From contig JAQUIJ010000025.1 in assembly GCA_028683385.1 (NCBI GenBank), positions 1 through 44,684 on the forward strand: a stretch of DNA of 44,684 nucleotides, written 5' to 3'. Below, in pieces: positions 7,529 to 17,349 of this stretch; within the stretch, counting starts at the first letter, position 1; every line of letters begins with the position of its first letter. The notes beneath the pieces are model-generated. The model was not told where the DNA came from. It made no database searches and worked only from the letters and a program-made list of their open reading frames with translations. Made by a program: the position numbers and the translations under genes. Source of the DNA: Prolixibacteraceae bacterium. GTDB taxonomy: Bacteria; Bacteroidota; Bacteroidia; Bacteroidales; Prolixibacteraceae.

Positions 7529-9367
7529 ATGAAGATTGCATTGTTTACATTAGTTCTCCTCTCTTCGTTAACCCTTGTCGGTAAGGATATTCCTATTCAA
7601 AAAAATGACTCTTTAGACATTGCTTCATCGCATAAGGACCATAAATTATTCTACGATAGTTTGCAAATTAGAGCTTCCCGACATCGGGTAACCAGATGGC
7701 TCTATGGCACAATGATTCGTTCGGCCAGAGATTCAGGAAGTGTTAATTTTCAATCATACGAATACTATAAAAGTTTCCAGAAAAAGACTATCGGTACAAT
7801 TTCAATTCGGTCGCTCAAAATATTTGGGCCTAATTTTGATGATACATTGAGGACCACCAACATTTGGATAGAAAAAGCTGCCAATACGTTACATTCTCAA
7901 TCCAACTTGTATGTTATCCGGAAGAATTTATGGATTAGAGAAGGTCAACCGCTTGATCCTGACCTGATGATGGATAATGAACGACTTCTTCGAAGTTTAC
8001 CTTACCTGAAAGATGTTCGGATCATCATTACCCCAAGACCGTTAAATAATGATTTGGTTGATGTTTTGATTCTTACTCAGGATGTTTTTTCGTTTGGTGT
8101 TACGGGAGGCATTGGAAGTGTAAACAAGGGAGAAGTTGGTATCTATGATAAAAATATTTTGGGTGTCGGGCATGAGGCTGGTGTTACTATTGTTGCCCAT
8201 ACAGACAAAGCTCCTCACATCGGGTTTGAGTCTTATTACTCTGTAAATAATATCATGGGAAATTTCATTAATTTCTCCACCGGATATGCAAACACTTATC
8301 TGCATCAGGAATTATTTATTTCTCTTCAACGTGATTTCTTGCGCCCACAATCGGTTTATGCTGGAGGGCTTATGGCAATGCGAAGTTTCAGGACAGATCG
8401 ATTATATTTGAATAGCAATGTGATTAGCACAGATCCCCTGAATTATATTTATCTGGATGGGTGGTATGGCAGGCGATTAAAATTGGGAATCAGACCCAAT
8501 GATAGTCGTTTTCAGATGACCCTATCGGGCCGTATCAGATATACCCATTTTTATGACCGGCCACTGCCTGATAGCAATAATAACCAGTATTTCGCCAATA
8601 GTAAATTTTATCTTGGAAGTTTAAGTTTCTCGCAACGGTCGTATGTTCGCGATTATTTGGTTTACAGCTATGGAATTACTGAAGATATACCGAAAGGTTA
8701 TTTGTGCGAATTGGTTTTCGGTTACGATCACAATGAGTTTAATGATCGGTGGTATTCACATGTATTTCTGTCTACTGGTAATTTATTTAAAAATAAACCT
8801 TTTTATTTATACACATCTCTTGGGGTAGGAAGCTTTTTCAATCAATCGCGTACCGAGCAGGGAATGGCTGATTTGAAGTTCGATTTTATTTCGCCTCTTT
8901 TTCAGGTTTGGAATGTTCAGGCTCGGCAATTCATCAAATTGAACTACACTATTGGCTTTAATAGGTTCGATATTGAAAATTTGTTGTTGCAGAACGACAA
9001 TGGCATCAGGGGGTTTGGAAGCCTCATTGGTAAAGGAAAGCAACGTTTGACTTTAAATGTTGAAAATGTATTCTTTCAGAAAAAAACGGTGCTTAACTTT
9101 AAGTCAGCTTTGTTTTCGTTTTTCGATGTCGGAATTGTTGGGCCATCTGAACAATCCATATTCAAGCAAAGCTATTACGCCGGTTTGGGCGTTGGCCTCC
9201 GAATCCGAAATGAAAACCTGGTCTTCAAAACGATTCAGATTCGATTAGCTTATTACCCAAATCATCCAAGCGATGTGAACTCCATCGGTTTTATTCTGGA
9301 TGGAGTTTCTAAAACCCGTTTTTATAATTTTCAGCCACGTGGCCCTGAACCGCTACGCTTCGAATAA
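7529..9367 (+). CDS. POTRA/beta-barrel outer-membrane protein (Omp85-like), function unknown
   Basis: 612 aa with an N-terminal signal peptide (cleavage near residue 18). Residues about 85-180 resemble a POTRA unit: a strand-helix segment with WIREGQPLDPDLMMDNERLL and RSLPYLKDVRIIITP. The remainder (about 190-605) is rich in alternating aromatic strands and ends with a FYNFQPRGPEPLRFE tail, consistent with a barrel of the bacterial surface antigen (D15/BamA-like) type. Length is shorter than BamA because only one POTRA-like unit is visible. The start at 7529 is preferred because the ATG at 7521 terminates after two codons. It ends eight bases before the convergent peptidase gene. The exact role (lipid or protein export) cannot be read from sequence. 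Confidence 0.72.
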   Translation: MKIALFTLVLLSSLTLVGKDIPIQKNDSLDIASSHKDHKLFYDSLQIRASRHRVTRWLYGTMIRSARDSGSVNFQSYEYYKSFQKKTIGTISIRSLKIFGPNFDDTLRTTNIWIEKAANTLHSQSNLYVIRKNLWIREGQPLDPDLMMDNERLLRSLPYLKDVRIIITPRPLNNDLVDVLILTQDVFSFGVTGGIGSVNKGEVGIYDKNILGVGHEAGVTIVAHTDKAPHIGFESYYSVNNIMGNFINFSTGYANTYLHQELFISLQRDFLRPQSVYAGGLMAMRSFRTDRLYLNSNVISTDPLNYIYLDGWYGRRLKLGIRPNDSRFQMTLSGRIRYTHFYDRPLPDSNNNQYFANSKFYLGSLSFSQRSYVRDYLVYSYGITEDIPKGYLCELVFGYDHNEFNDRWYSHVFLSTGNLFKNKPFYLYTSLGVGSFFNQSRTEQGMADLKFDFISPLFQVWNVQARQFIKLNYTIGFNRFDIENLLLQNDNGIRGFGSLIGKGKQRLTLNVENVFFQKKTVLNFKSALFSFFDVGIVGPSEQSIFKQSYYAGLGVGLRIRNENLVFKTIQIRLAYYPNHPSDVNSIGFILDGVSKTRFYNFQPRGPEPLRFE

Positions 9368-9375
9368 TTCCTGAT

Positions 9376-11508
9376 TTAGAGATTCTCCAGAAAATAAGTA
9401 CTGATCTTTTCCATTAAGTGAATCCGATCTATTCCACGGACATTGTGTTCATGTGTTGGGTAGACAAAAAAGTCAACCTGCTTGTCTAAATCGATGCATT
9501 TCTTTAGAAATTGCATACTTTGTTGCATCACTACTGTTGGATCCTGGGCTCCGTGTATGATCATCAACTTTCCACTTAGTTTGTCCACATAATTCAGCAT
9601 ATTTGCATTTTTGTATCCTTCCGGATTTTCCTGTGGCGTGTCCATGTAGCGTTCTCCGTACATCACTTCATACATGCTCCAGTCGACAACGGGACCACCG
9701 GCAACAGCAACTTTAAATGTTTCAGGATATTTAAGTTTCAGGTTTAAAGTCATAAATCCGCCATAGCTCCAGCCATGCACTCCAATGCGGTTGACATCAA
9801 CATAAGGGAGCGATTTCAGATAATCAATTCCTTTCATTTGGTCGGCAGTTTCAATAACTCCCAATTGACGGTGGATGACATTCTCGAATGATTTGCCTCG
9901 GTTTTCCGAACCCCTGCTATCTACTGTAAAGGCAATGTAGCCTTTCGAAGCCATGTAATATTGCCACCAACGGGCATCGTTTTGCCAGGTTTTATTTACC
10001 AGTTGAGCATGTGGACCGCCATAAACGTAAACAATTACCGGGTATTTTTTCGCCGGATCGAAGTTATTGGGTTTAATCATTCGGCAGTACAGGTCGGTTA
10101 CGCCGTCTGCGGCTTTGATCGTAAAAACAGTATTTTCTCCCAGATCGAAATCTTTCAGTGTGTTTTCTGCCTGAAAAAGGGTTTGTTTGCTGTTCTTCTT
10201 TACCGAGATTAAATCGAGTTGTCCCGGATTATTTGTGCTTGTCCAGCGATCGAGAATGTTTTGCTGATCAGGAGATAGAATATCCGAATGAGTGCCCGCA
10301 TCGGCAGTTAGTCTATCGGTTTTTCCTGAACGAAGATTAATTCGGTAAAAGTGGCGCTCTATCGGGCTTTCTTTGGTGGCCTCGAAAAACATATTTTCTT
10401 CTTTGGTATCAAATCCTGACAATTCGGTTACTTCCCAATCACCTTTCGTTATTTGCCCAACAATTCCGCCTTTTACAGTGCACTGGTACACATGATTCCA
10501 GCCATTCCTCCGGCTTTGATAATAAAATTTTTCCGGGTCAATCTTCGAAAAGAGAATCGGATGTACTGGCTCAACGTATTTGTCGTCAGTTTCTTCCAGG
10601 ATTGTCTTGATAAATTCACCAGTAGCCGCATCGTATTGGTTCAGTTTCATGTGGTTTTGCTCGCGGTTCAGTTCCTGAATGAAAATACTTTTTTCATCCG
10701 GGCTCCAGCAAATGTTGGTCAGGTAATGATCGAGTGGTTCTCCGGTTTTCAGGAAAACGGTTTGTTTGGTTTTCAGATCGTAAATTCCCAATTTGACCTG
10801 ATGGCTGGTCATTCCGGCCATTGGATATTTGATGTTTACCAATTCAGCTTCGCGAGTCATGTAATCAACCAAGGGATAGTCGCCAACCATGGTTTCATCC
10901 ATGTGATAAAAAGCGAGTTTCGTTCCTGCCGGCGACCAGAATGTACCTTTATCAATCCCGAATTCGTTGCGGTGAACCGACTTTCCGTTGATGATGTGTT
11001 GGTTTTTATCGTTTGTAATTTGCTGTATTCCTGAAGTTCCAGTCGTAAAAAGATTGTTGTTTATGGTGTAGGCAAGCGTTGAGTTTGTTGTACAAAAATC
11101 TAAATTCTCAGCATCTTCTGGATATTCAATATTTTGAATGACCTTTTTGGTGTCAAGATTTAGAATCACGATTTGAGTAGCCGAACGAAACCAGATTTGG
11201 GCTGAATTGATGAACGAAAATCTTGGAAAGGTTTTGACTGCTTTCTGTCCGCTTGCTTTTAAGACAGTATTCAATTCCGAGAGCGATAGAATCTTTGTCT
11301 GATCTTTCTTCTGAATTTCCTGCTGAAGTAGCATGCTGTCTTTAACCATTACAAACCGATTTGCATCGCGCCATTTGATTTGTTCAGGCATTTGAGGTTT
11401 CAGGTTACTACTGGCGCCCAGAATTGCATCTTTCAGGCTCAATGTCTTTTGGGCACTTACACCCGAAACGATAAAAAAAAGAATCAGAAGAAATGTAAAC
11501 TGCTTCAT
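9376..11508 (-). CDS. S9 family peptidase, dipeptidyl peptidase IV type
   Basis: 710 aa, exported (signal peptide MKQFTFLLILFFIVSGVSAQ). An eight-bladed propeller domain (about 25-460) precedes an alpha/beta hydrolase domain. The nucleophile is Ser581 in GWSYGG; the acid is Asp656 in HGAQDPTV; the His is in YPTHEHNVRG (688, or 686). The paired Glu residues expected for DPP IV N-terminal amine recognition are compatible with YHMDETMVGDYP (about 201-212) but were not aligned. The enzyme would remove X-Pro or X-Ala dipeptides from periplasmic or surface peptides. It is a single-gene unit, with a palindromic repeat beyond its start at 11550-11617. Confidence 0.93.
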   Translation of the reverse strand: MKQFTFLLILFFIVSGVSAQKTLSLKDAILGASSNLKPQMPEQIKWRDANRFVMVKDSMLLQQEIQKKDQTKILSLSELNTVLKASGQKAVKTFPRFSFINSAQIWFRSATQIVILNLDTKKVIQNIEYPEDAENLDFCTTNSTLAYTINNNLFTTGTSGIQQITNDKNQHIINGKSVHRNEFGIDKGTFWSPAGTKLAFYHMDETMVGDYPLVDYMTREAELVNIKYPMAGMTSHQVKLGIYDLKTKQTVFLKTGEPLDHYLTNICWSPDEKSIFIQELNREQNHMKLNQYDAATGEFIKTILEETDDKYVEPVHPILFSKIDPEKFYYQSRRNGWNHVYQCTVKGGIVGQITKGDWEVTELSGFDTKEENMFFEATKESPIERHFYRINLRSGKTDRLTADAGTHSDILSPDQQNILDRWTSTNNPGQLDLISVKKNSKQTLFQAENTLKDFDLGENTVFTIKAADGVTDLYCRMIKPNNFDPAKKYPVIVYVYGGPHAQLVNKTWQNDARWWQYYMASKGYIAFTVDSRGSENRGKSFENVIHRQLGVIETADQMKGIDYLKSLPYVDVNRIGVHGWSYGGFMTLNLKLKYPETFKVAVAGGPVVDWSMYEVMYGERYMDTPQENPEGYKNANMLNYVDKLSGKLMIIHGAQDPTVVMQQSMQFLKKCIDLDKQVDFFVYPTHEHNVRGIDRIHLMEKISTYFLENL

Positions 11509-11549
11509 TGTGTTTTTTTTTGAAAAATAAGAATCAACAAAATAGACCA

Positions 11550-11617
11550 GTCATCCTGAACTTGTTTCAGGATATCAATGAATTGTATGTTAGATCCCGA
11601 AATAAATTCGGGATGAC
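11550..11617. repeat. Dispersed palindromic repeat (GTCATCC...GGATGAC)
   Basis: The element is bounded by inverted GTCATCC (11550-11556) and GGATGAC (11611-11617). It contains two internal hairpins, ATCCTGAA/TTTCAGGAT and ATCCCGAA/TTCGGGAT. A related element at 18338-18433 shares TGTTAGATCC and the same outer ends. Such elements are commonly scattered through Bacteroidota intergenic DNA. It may also act as a bidirectional terminator between the SNF2 gene and the peptidase gene. Confidence 0.7.
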
Positions 11618-11693
11618 CGGAATGTCTATTGTTTTGACTATTTACTTGATATGTTGCAAATGTAAATTGAAAATCTGTTCGGAAAACAGTTAT

Positions 11694-14615
11694 TTAACTG
11701 AATAAACTCATGATTTCTTCTTCATTAATTCCGTCGATCGGATTATTCGAGCTGATGAACTTTTCGGCCAGTGCTGATTTCCTGGATTTCAAAATCTGGA
11801 TTTTTTCTTCGATCGAATCTTCAGTAATAAACCGGTAAACAAATACTTTTTTATCCTGTCCGATGCGATGGGCGCGATTAATGGCCTGATTTTCGGCTGC
11901 CGGATTCCACCACGGATCGATGATGAAAACATAGTCGGCAGATGTGAGGTTCAGTCCGACGCCACCGGCTTTTAGCGAAATCAGGAAAATATGGTTGTCC
12001 GGGTCTTCCTGAAACTGGCGGATTACTTCCTGGCGGTTCATGGTTTTCCCGGTCAGCATCGAATATTTCCAGTTTTTCGATTCAATTTTGGCCTGAAGCA
12101 ATTCGAGGTGTTTTACAAACGAAGAGAATATCAGTACCTTATGGTTTTCGGCCAACAGGTTTTTCAGGTTTCTGTATATTTCGTTGAATTTACCCGATTC
12201 CATCTCGTTTTCTTTGGAGACTAGCGATGGATGATTGGCCAATTGTCGAAGTTTGGTCAACCCCTGAAGAACCACCAATGCCGACTTTTTGAGCCCGTTC
12301 GATTCAATATTTTTCAGAATGGCATTCCGGATGGCCGATTTTTCAGTATCGTAAATTTCCTTTTGATCCTCAGTCATTTCGCAATACCTGATTTGCTCGG
12401 TCATGGCCGGCAAGTCTTTGGCAACTTCCTCTTTTTTGCGCCTCAATACAAATGGATGAATCAGTTTTTGCAGTTTTTTCTGCTGTTCTTCGTCATTCTT
12501 TTTCTCAATCGGGGTTATAAATTCACGCTTGAAGTAGGGCAAACTTCCGAGCAATCCCTTGTTCAGGAAATTGAGTTGCGACCACAAGTCGGACAGCGAG
12601 TTTTCAATTGGAGTTCCCGTAATCACCAGTTTGTGTTTTGACTTTATTTCAAGGATACTTTTATAGGTTTTCGACGACGAATTTTTGATGTTCTGGCTCT
12701 CGTCCAAAATCAAGTACCAGAAATCGAACGAACGAAGCATTTCGGCATCGTTTCTCATCGTTCCGTAAGTGGTTAGGATGACGTCGTAATAGCCAATGGT
12801 TTGCGCCATTTTGTTCGATTTATTCCGGAGGCCGCCAACATGTTTATAAACCTTGAGCGAAGGGGCAAATTTCCGGATTTCATTTTCCCAATTGTGAATC
12901 AGCGAAGTTGGCATAACAATCAACGAGGCAGGTTGCAATGAAGCGCCTGTTTCAGGCTGATCGAAAAGCGAAAATTGCAATTGGTTGCCTTTCTCCGGAA
13001 CAACGATCTGCGATTTGGCTTTCTTGATTTTAAGCAGAAGGGTCAACGCCTGCAAAGTTTTTCCCAAACCCATATCATCGGCCAGACAGCCGCCCAATTG
13101 GTTTTCGTACAAATGGTACATCCACGAAAAACCTTCTTTCTGGTAGTTTCTCAGCTCGGCTTTTAAGTCATTCGGAAGTTCCACCGGATTGCCGAAGCTC
13201 GTAGTTATTTCTTCCAGTTTGTCGAAGTAATTCCGGTCAATTCCTTTTACGTTATCCTGAAGAAGCTGAAAATGATGCTTCTTGAGTTTCAGAATATTGC
13301 CATCGGTTTTGGCAAATGGGAATATTTCGCGATACGACGAAAACCATTCGAGTGGCAAAACTGCAATTTCACCCGATGGAAGTTCAAATTCGCGAATGCC
13401 ATTTAAAATGTGTTTCCGTAACCTGATAAACGGGATTTGGAACGAACCAAATTTAACGATGGCATAAATGTCGAACCAGTCTTCGTCGCTTTTAATTTGA
13501 ATATCGAGGATTTGAGTACCGGTATAATATTTTTTACTGAGTTTGTTTTGCTGAATCAGAAACCCTTGTTTTTCCAGTGTTTCCCGGTTTTTCGATAACC
13601 ACAACACGGGGCTGTAATAATTATCGGTTTCATCATCATCTTTTGGGTTCCAAAAACCATTTTTGTATTTCAAATCCAGTTTCTTCAGGAATCCAAGCTG
13701 CTCTTCCTCCCATTCATGGTTACGCACAAATTTTCGGAAGGAATAGTTGTCATGTTTCATTTCAAGGCTGACAAATACATCTGATACGGCATCGGCCAGA
13801 TATAAACTATTGTCGTATCTGAATTTAACGATGATGGTTGGTCGCAAGGCCAAATCCTGCTCAAGCGAAAGAATGGTTTTTCGTGGCGGACTGCTTTCGA
13901 TAATTTCAAAACCGGTAGCTTTTACTTCCGATTCCTTGATGGTATTCAGCACAAATGACTGGTAATACTTGTCTTCGGCTTGCCGTGGAATCCAAACCGA
14001 TTCTTTCGTCAGAAAAGGAACGATCTTTTTTCCTGAAAGCTTATTGAAAATATAGAGTTTGTTCAGGTACACAAAGCAGCAGGGTAGGGTAGTGACCATT
14101 CGGAGCGTTTTGTGAAAAATCTCCACCGGATTGCCTTCATGACTGATTTTTAGTCGGTATCTCGTACCATTTTCATTTCTGTAAAAATGAAACACACTTT
14201 CCGAAAAACTCTGATTGATTTGGATAACATCTTCGTCGTATAGGCTCGAATATTTGGCCTGCTTGGAAAACAGTCTGGTTTTGCCTTTCATCAACAGCAA
14301 GATACAACGGTACATGTATTTGTCGATGAAAGGACTGATGTGGTTCTGAAACAGATCAGTATCCAGGTTCTGGAAAAAGTTTGGCTCTTTCTTTTTCGAG
14401 AATTTCTTTACCAGGTTTTCATCGCTATAATTTTCAATCAACTTGAGCAGTTCCAGTTCCGATTCATTTAATTCGACTTCACCACTTTTATAGTCGCGCA
14501 ACTTAACTGTCTTTTTTACAGTGAAGTACGAACGTTCTTCTTCAATTAGCATGGGAACAAAAATGTTCCCAACTGCACGATGTTCGGTCAAAGCGATAAT
14601 AAATTCCTGAGCCAA
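11694..14615 (-). CDS. SNF2-family DEAD/DEAH-box helicase
   Basis: 973 aa. The N-terminal half (1-480) is family-specific and not recognised in detail. The ATPase core follows: Walker A DDMGLGKT at about 513-520, the Walker B equivalent LILDESQN (DESQ at 638-641), motif III VITGTPIENSLSDLWSQLNF (about 664-683), and the C-terminal helicase lobe with SLKAGGVGLNLTSADYVFI and the arginine-finger motif RAHRIGQ (914-920). All Swi2/Snf2 motifs appear intact. These enzymes translocate on double-stranded DNA and remodel nucleoprotein complexes. Nothing nearby links it to a defence system or a methylase, so it is probably a free-standing chromosomal gene. Confidence 0.92.
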   Translation of the reverse strand: MAQEFIIALTEHRAVGNIFVPMLIEEERSYFTVKKTVKLRDYKSGEVELNESELELLKLIENYSDENLVKKFSKKKEPNFFQNLDTDLFQNHISPFIDKYMYRCILLLMKGKTRLFSKQAKYSSLYDEDVIQINQSFSESVFHFYRNENGTRYRLKISHEGNPVEIFHKTLRMVTTLPCCFVYLNKLYIFNKLSGKKIVPFLTKESVWIPRQAEDKYYQSFVLNTIKESEVKATGFEIIESSPPRKTILSLEQDLALRPTIIVKFRYDNSLYLADAVSDVFVSLEMKHDNYSFRKFVRNHEWEEEQLGFLKKLDLKYKNGFWNPKDDDETDNYYSPVLWLSKNRETLEKQGFLIQQNKLSKKYYTGTQILDIQIKSDEDWFDIYAIVKFGSFQIPFIRLRKHILNGIREFELPSGEIAVLPLEWFSSYREIFPFAKTDGNILKLKKHHFQLLQDNVKGIDRNYFDKLEEITTSFGNPVELPNDLKAELRNYQKEGFSWMYHLYENQLGGCLADDMGLGKTLQALTLLLKIKKAKSQIVVPEKGNQLQFSLFDQPETGASLQPASLIVMPTSLIHNWENEIRKFAPSLKVYKHVGGLRNKSNKMAQTIGYYDVILTTYGTMRNDAEMLRSFDFWYLILDESQNIKNSSSKTYKSILEIKSKHKLVITGTPIENSLSDLWSQLNFLNKGLLGSLPYFKREFITPIEKKNDEEQQKKLQKLIHPFVLRRKKEEVAKDLPAMTEQIRYCEMTEDQKEIYDTEKSAIRNAILKNIESNGLKKSALVVLQGLTKLRQLANHPSLVSKENEMESGKFNEIYRNLKNLLAENHKVLIFSSFVKHLELLQAKIESKNWKYSMLTGKTMNRQEVIRQFQEDPDNHIFLISLKAGGVGLNLTSADYVFIIDPWWNPAAENQAINRAHRIGQDKKVFVYRFITEDSIEEKIQILKSRKSALAEKFISSNNPIDGINEEEIMSLFS

Positions 14616-14837
14616 TTTGATTTAAGTTATTGATTATGAAACTTCCTGAATCACTTTCAAAAGTTAACTTTCAGGGATAAACAAAAGGTTAAAGGTACGA
14701 CATTCCGGTTTTATAACGAACATTTATTTTCTCTGGAAGACGAGTATTTAACTTTGCTACACAAGAATGGGTCGTTTCTTAACAGTTATTTAAGATTGCG
14801 GATTAATTGAGTTAACCTTCCAAAAAAGAATACCTTT

Positions 14838-14870
14838 TTGGAAAATATTCTTTGCACATTGCTATTTTTG
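14838..14870 (+). promoter_or_regulatory. Candidate Bacteroidota sigma-ABfr promoter for nfnAB
   Basis: TATTTTTG at 14863-14870 matches the -7 consensus TAnnTTTG. A TTG at 14838-14840 lies 22 bases upstream, slightly longer than the usual spacing. A start near 14877 would leave a 5' leader of about 30 nt before the ATG at 14907. The rest of 14616-14837 shows no gene. Confidence 0.45.
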
Positions 14871-14906
14871 GTGCACATTTCAAAAATCTAATTAAAAACT
14901 AATTCA

Positions 14907-15722
14907 ATGAACCAGATAGTAGAGAAGGTTCTTTTTTCAGAAAAAGTAGCCAAGTTTGTTGTTGATGCTCCGCGAATAGCCAAGTCGCGTAAGCCTGGTC
15001 ATTTTGTGATCTTGCGTGTTGATGAAAAGGGGGAGAGGATTCCACTGACCATTGCTGGTGCTGATCCGGTAAAAGGAACAATTGTACTGGTGGTTCAGAA
15101 AATGGGTGTTAGTTCGGCCAAGCTTTTTGAGCTTGAGGTTGGAGATTCTATTCTCGATTTAGTTGGTCCTTTGGGTAAAGCAACTCATATTCATCAGGCG
15201 GGCACTGTCCTTGCCTGTGGTGGTGGTGTAGGCGTTGCACCGATGCTCCCGATTGTTGAAGGTTTCAAAAAAGCTGGGAATCGGGTGATCTCCATAATCG
15301 CTGCACGTAATAAAGACCTGATTATTTTGGAAGACGAAATCCGTCAATGGTCAGACGAAACAATCGTGATGACTGATGATGGATCGTATGGAACTAAAGG
15401 ACTTGTAACTGCCGGAGCCGAGATGATTATTCAGCGCGAAAAAGTGAACGAATGCATTGCCATTGGCCCTGCTGTGATGATGAAATTTACTTCGTTGTTG
15501 ACCAAAAAGTATGAAATTCCAACTCAGGCCAGTTTAAATGCCATTATGGTCGACGGAACCGGAATGTGTGGCGCATGTCGCGTAAGCGTTGGCGGAAATA
15601 CCTACTTTACTTGTATCGACGGACCTGAATTTGATGCTCACCAGATTGATTTTGATGAGTTGATCATGCGTCTGGGTGGATATTCCAACGAAGAAAAACT
15701 TGCTTACGAGCGGTATGTATAA
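14907..15722 (+). CDS. nfnA: NfnA-type FAD/NAD-binding subunit (sulfide/dihydroorotate dehydrogenase-like)
   Basis: 271 aa. A ferredoxin-reductase-like FAD domain (residues 1-95, with the PLTIAGADP flavin stretch) precedes an NAD-binding domain with ACGGGVGVAPMLP (about 103-115). The C-terminal [2Fe-2S] site is formed by Cys221, Cys224 and Cys236 in GMCGACRV...FTC, with Asp216 upstream. A three-Cys plus Asp site is known for NfnA of Thermotoga. The product should pair with the next gene, 20 bp downstream, as NADH-dependent ferredoxin:NADP oxidoreductase, a flavin-based electron-bifurcating transhydrogenase. Alternatively it could be named sulfide dehydrogenase subunit B; the paired context favours Nfn. 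Confidence 0.88.
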   Translation: MNQIVEKVLFSEKVAKFVVDAPRIAKSRKPGHFVILRVDEKGERIPLTIAGADPVKGTIVLVVQKMGVSSAKLFELEVGDSILDLVGPLGKATHIHQAGTVLACGGGVGVAPMLPIVEGFKKAGNRVISIIAARNKDLIILEDEIRQWSDETIVMTDDGSYGTKGLVTAGAEMIIQREKVNECIAIGPAVMMKFTSLLTKKYEIPTQASLNAIMVDGTGMCGACRVSVGGNTYFTCIDGPEFDAHQIDFDELIMRLGGYSNEEKLAYERYV

Positions 15723-15742
15723 CCTAAATTAAACTTAACGAA

Positions 15743-17230
15743 ATGTCAACAAACAAAGAATATATTCAGATCGAACGAGAAAAAGAGTGGCGCGTCGAAC
15801 TGAGAAAAACCATTGCCAATAAAGAGCGTACCGCTAAGGAGAGGGTTCGCATGCCTGAGATGGATCCGCAGGAACGCATCAAATACCAGGATCGGGAAGT
15901 GAATATCGGTCTGTCGGCCGATCAGGCTCAGGGAGAAGCTACCAGATGTCTGGATTGTGCGAATCCAACTTGTATCGAAGGTTGCCCGGTGAGCATTAAC
16001 ATTCCAAAATTTGTCAAATATATTGAAGCTGGAAAATTTCTGGATGCCGCCAAGACATTAAAAGAAACTTCGGCACTCCCGGCAGTTTGCGGTCGCGTTT
16101 GTCCTCAGGAAAAACAGTGCGAAGCCAGTTGTTTCTATACCCAGAAAATGAAAAAAGATCCGGTAGCTATCGGTCATTTGGAACGTTTTGCTGCCGATTA
16201 CGAACGCGAAAGCGGTTTTATGTCGGTTCCTGAAGTTGCACCTGCAAATGGCATTAAAATAGCTGCAATTGGTTCAGGTCCGGCCTCGCTCTCTTTTGCC
16301 GGCGACATGATTAAATTGGGTTACGATGTGACTGTTTTTGAAGCGCTGCACGAAATTGGCGGTGTATTAAAATATGGTATTCCTGAATTCCGTCTTCCAA
16401 ACAAAATTGTGGACGTTGAATTGGATAACCTGCAGAAAATGGGAGTGAAGTTTGTTCGCAACTTTATTGTTGGGAAAACGGCCAGCTTCGACGATTTAAA
16501 AGAAGAAGGTTTTGAAGCCTTTTTCGTGGCCAGTGGTGCAGGTCTTCCTCGTTTCATGAATATTCCGGGAGAAAATTACAACGGAATTCTTTCGTCGAAC
16601 GAATACCTGACTCGCGTAAACCTGATGAATGCAGCCAAAGATGAATTTGACACTCCGGTTATTAAAGGAAAAACGGTTGCCGTAATTGGTGGCGGAAATA
16701 CTGCCATGGATTCGGTTCGTACGGCCAAACGCTTAGGCGCCGAACGGGCAATCATTGTTTATCGTCGTTCGCGTGCTGAAATGCCTGCCCGTGTTGAAGA
16801 AGTTCATCACGCCGAAGAAGAAGGCATCGAATTTATCAACCTGGCTAACCCAATTGAATATTTCGCCGACGAAAAAGGAAAAGTGAACCGGATGCGTGTT
16901 CAGCGCATGGGACTTGGTGAACCTGATGCTTCAGGCCGTCGTCGTCCGATTGTTTTGGAAGGCTCGGAATATGATATTCCTGTCGATTTGGTAGTAGTTG
17001 CAGTTGGTGTATCACCAAACCCGCTGATTCCTTCCGAAGTAAAAGAACTGAAAGTGAGCAAATGGGGAACCATTGAAGTGACTGAAGAAACGATGCAGAG
17101 CTCGATTCCTGAAATGTTTGCCGGTGGCGACATTGTTCGTGGTGGTGCAACTGTAATTCTGGCAATGGGCGATGGCCGCAAGGCTGCTGCCAATATGGAT
17201 GAATACCTTCAGAAAAAATTAAAAAAATGA
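15743..17230 (+). CDS. nfnB: NfnB-type subunit / NADPH-dependent glutamate synthase beta-like
   Basis: 495 aa. The N-terminal iron-sulfur region (about 60-135) has eight cysteines in RCLDCANPTCIEGCP (69, 72, 77, 81) and VCGRVCPQEKQCEASC (116, 120, 126, 130), as in GltD/NfnB proteins that hold two [4Fe-4S] clusters. A first dinucleotide-binding site IAAIGSGPASLS (about 172) is the FAD fold; a second, VAVIGGGNTAMD (about 311), binds NADPH. The C-terminus carries the FAD-closing motif EMFAGGDIVRGGATVILAMG. It lies in a two-gene unit with nfnA, which separates it from a true glutamate synthase small subunit; no large GltB gene is near. Confidence 0.9.
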   Translation: MSTNKEYIQIEREKEWRVELRKTIANKERTAKERVRMPEMDPQERIKYQDREVNIGLSADQAQGEATRCLDCANPTCIEGCPVSINIPKFVKYIEAGKFLDAAKTLKETSALPAVCGRVCPQEKQCEASCFYTQKMKKDPVAIGHLERFAADYERESGFMSVPEVAPANGIKIAAIGSGPASLSFAGDMIKLGYDVTVFEALHEIGGVLKYGIPEFRLPNKIVDVELDNLQKMGVKFVRNFIVGKTASFDDLKEEGFEAFFVASGAGLPRFMNIPGENYNGILSSNEYLTRVNLMNAAKDEFDTPVIKGKTVAVIGGGNTAMDSVRTAKRLGAERAIIVYRRSRAEMPARVEEVHHAEEEGIEFINLANPIEYFADEKGKVNRMRVQRMGLGEPDASGRRRPIVLEGSEYDIPVDLVVVAVGVSPNPLIPSEVKELKVSKWGTIEVTEETMQSSIPEMFAGGDIVRGGATVILAMGDGRKAAANMDEYLQKKLKK

Positions 17231-17249
17231 TTAAAGATTGATGATTAGA

Positions 17250-17311
17250 GATTAACGATTGAAGATTTTAATTCACCTACTTCGTTAATCCAAAATCGTT
17301 GATCGTTAATC
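17250..17311. repeat. Inverted repeat between nfnB and the DHOD-like gene
   Basis: The left arm at 17250-17269 begins GATTAACGAT and ends GATTTT; the right arm at 17292-17311 is its complement except for four central bases. It lies 20 bp after the nfnB stop and could be a weak bidirectional terminator or a REP-like palindrome. There is no T-run. Confidence 0.5.
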
Positions 17312-17349
17312 TACATTCTTTTTTAACTTTACTATTAAAACTCATTGTT

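Noticed and set aside
10453-11034. 193-codon forward ORF inside the S9 peptidase gene
   Set aside because: Antisense shadow of a gene with complete catalytic motifs; no recognisable domain or leader.
11508-11705. 65-codon forward ORF between the peptidase and the SNF2 gene
   Set aside because: It runs through the palindromic repeat at 11550-11617 and shows no family features.
11694-14615. SNF2 helicase as part of a defence island
   Set aside because: No nuclease, methylase, phospholipase D-like or other defence partner lies next to it.
17299-17349. TTG start of the DHOD-like gene
   Set aside because: The upstream codons lie in an inverted repeat, while the ATG at 17350 gives the family's usual N-terminus.
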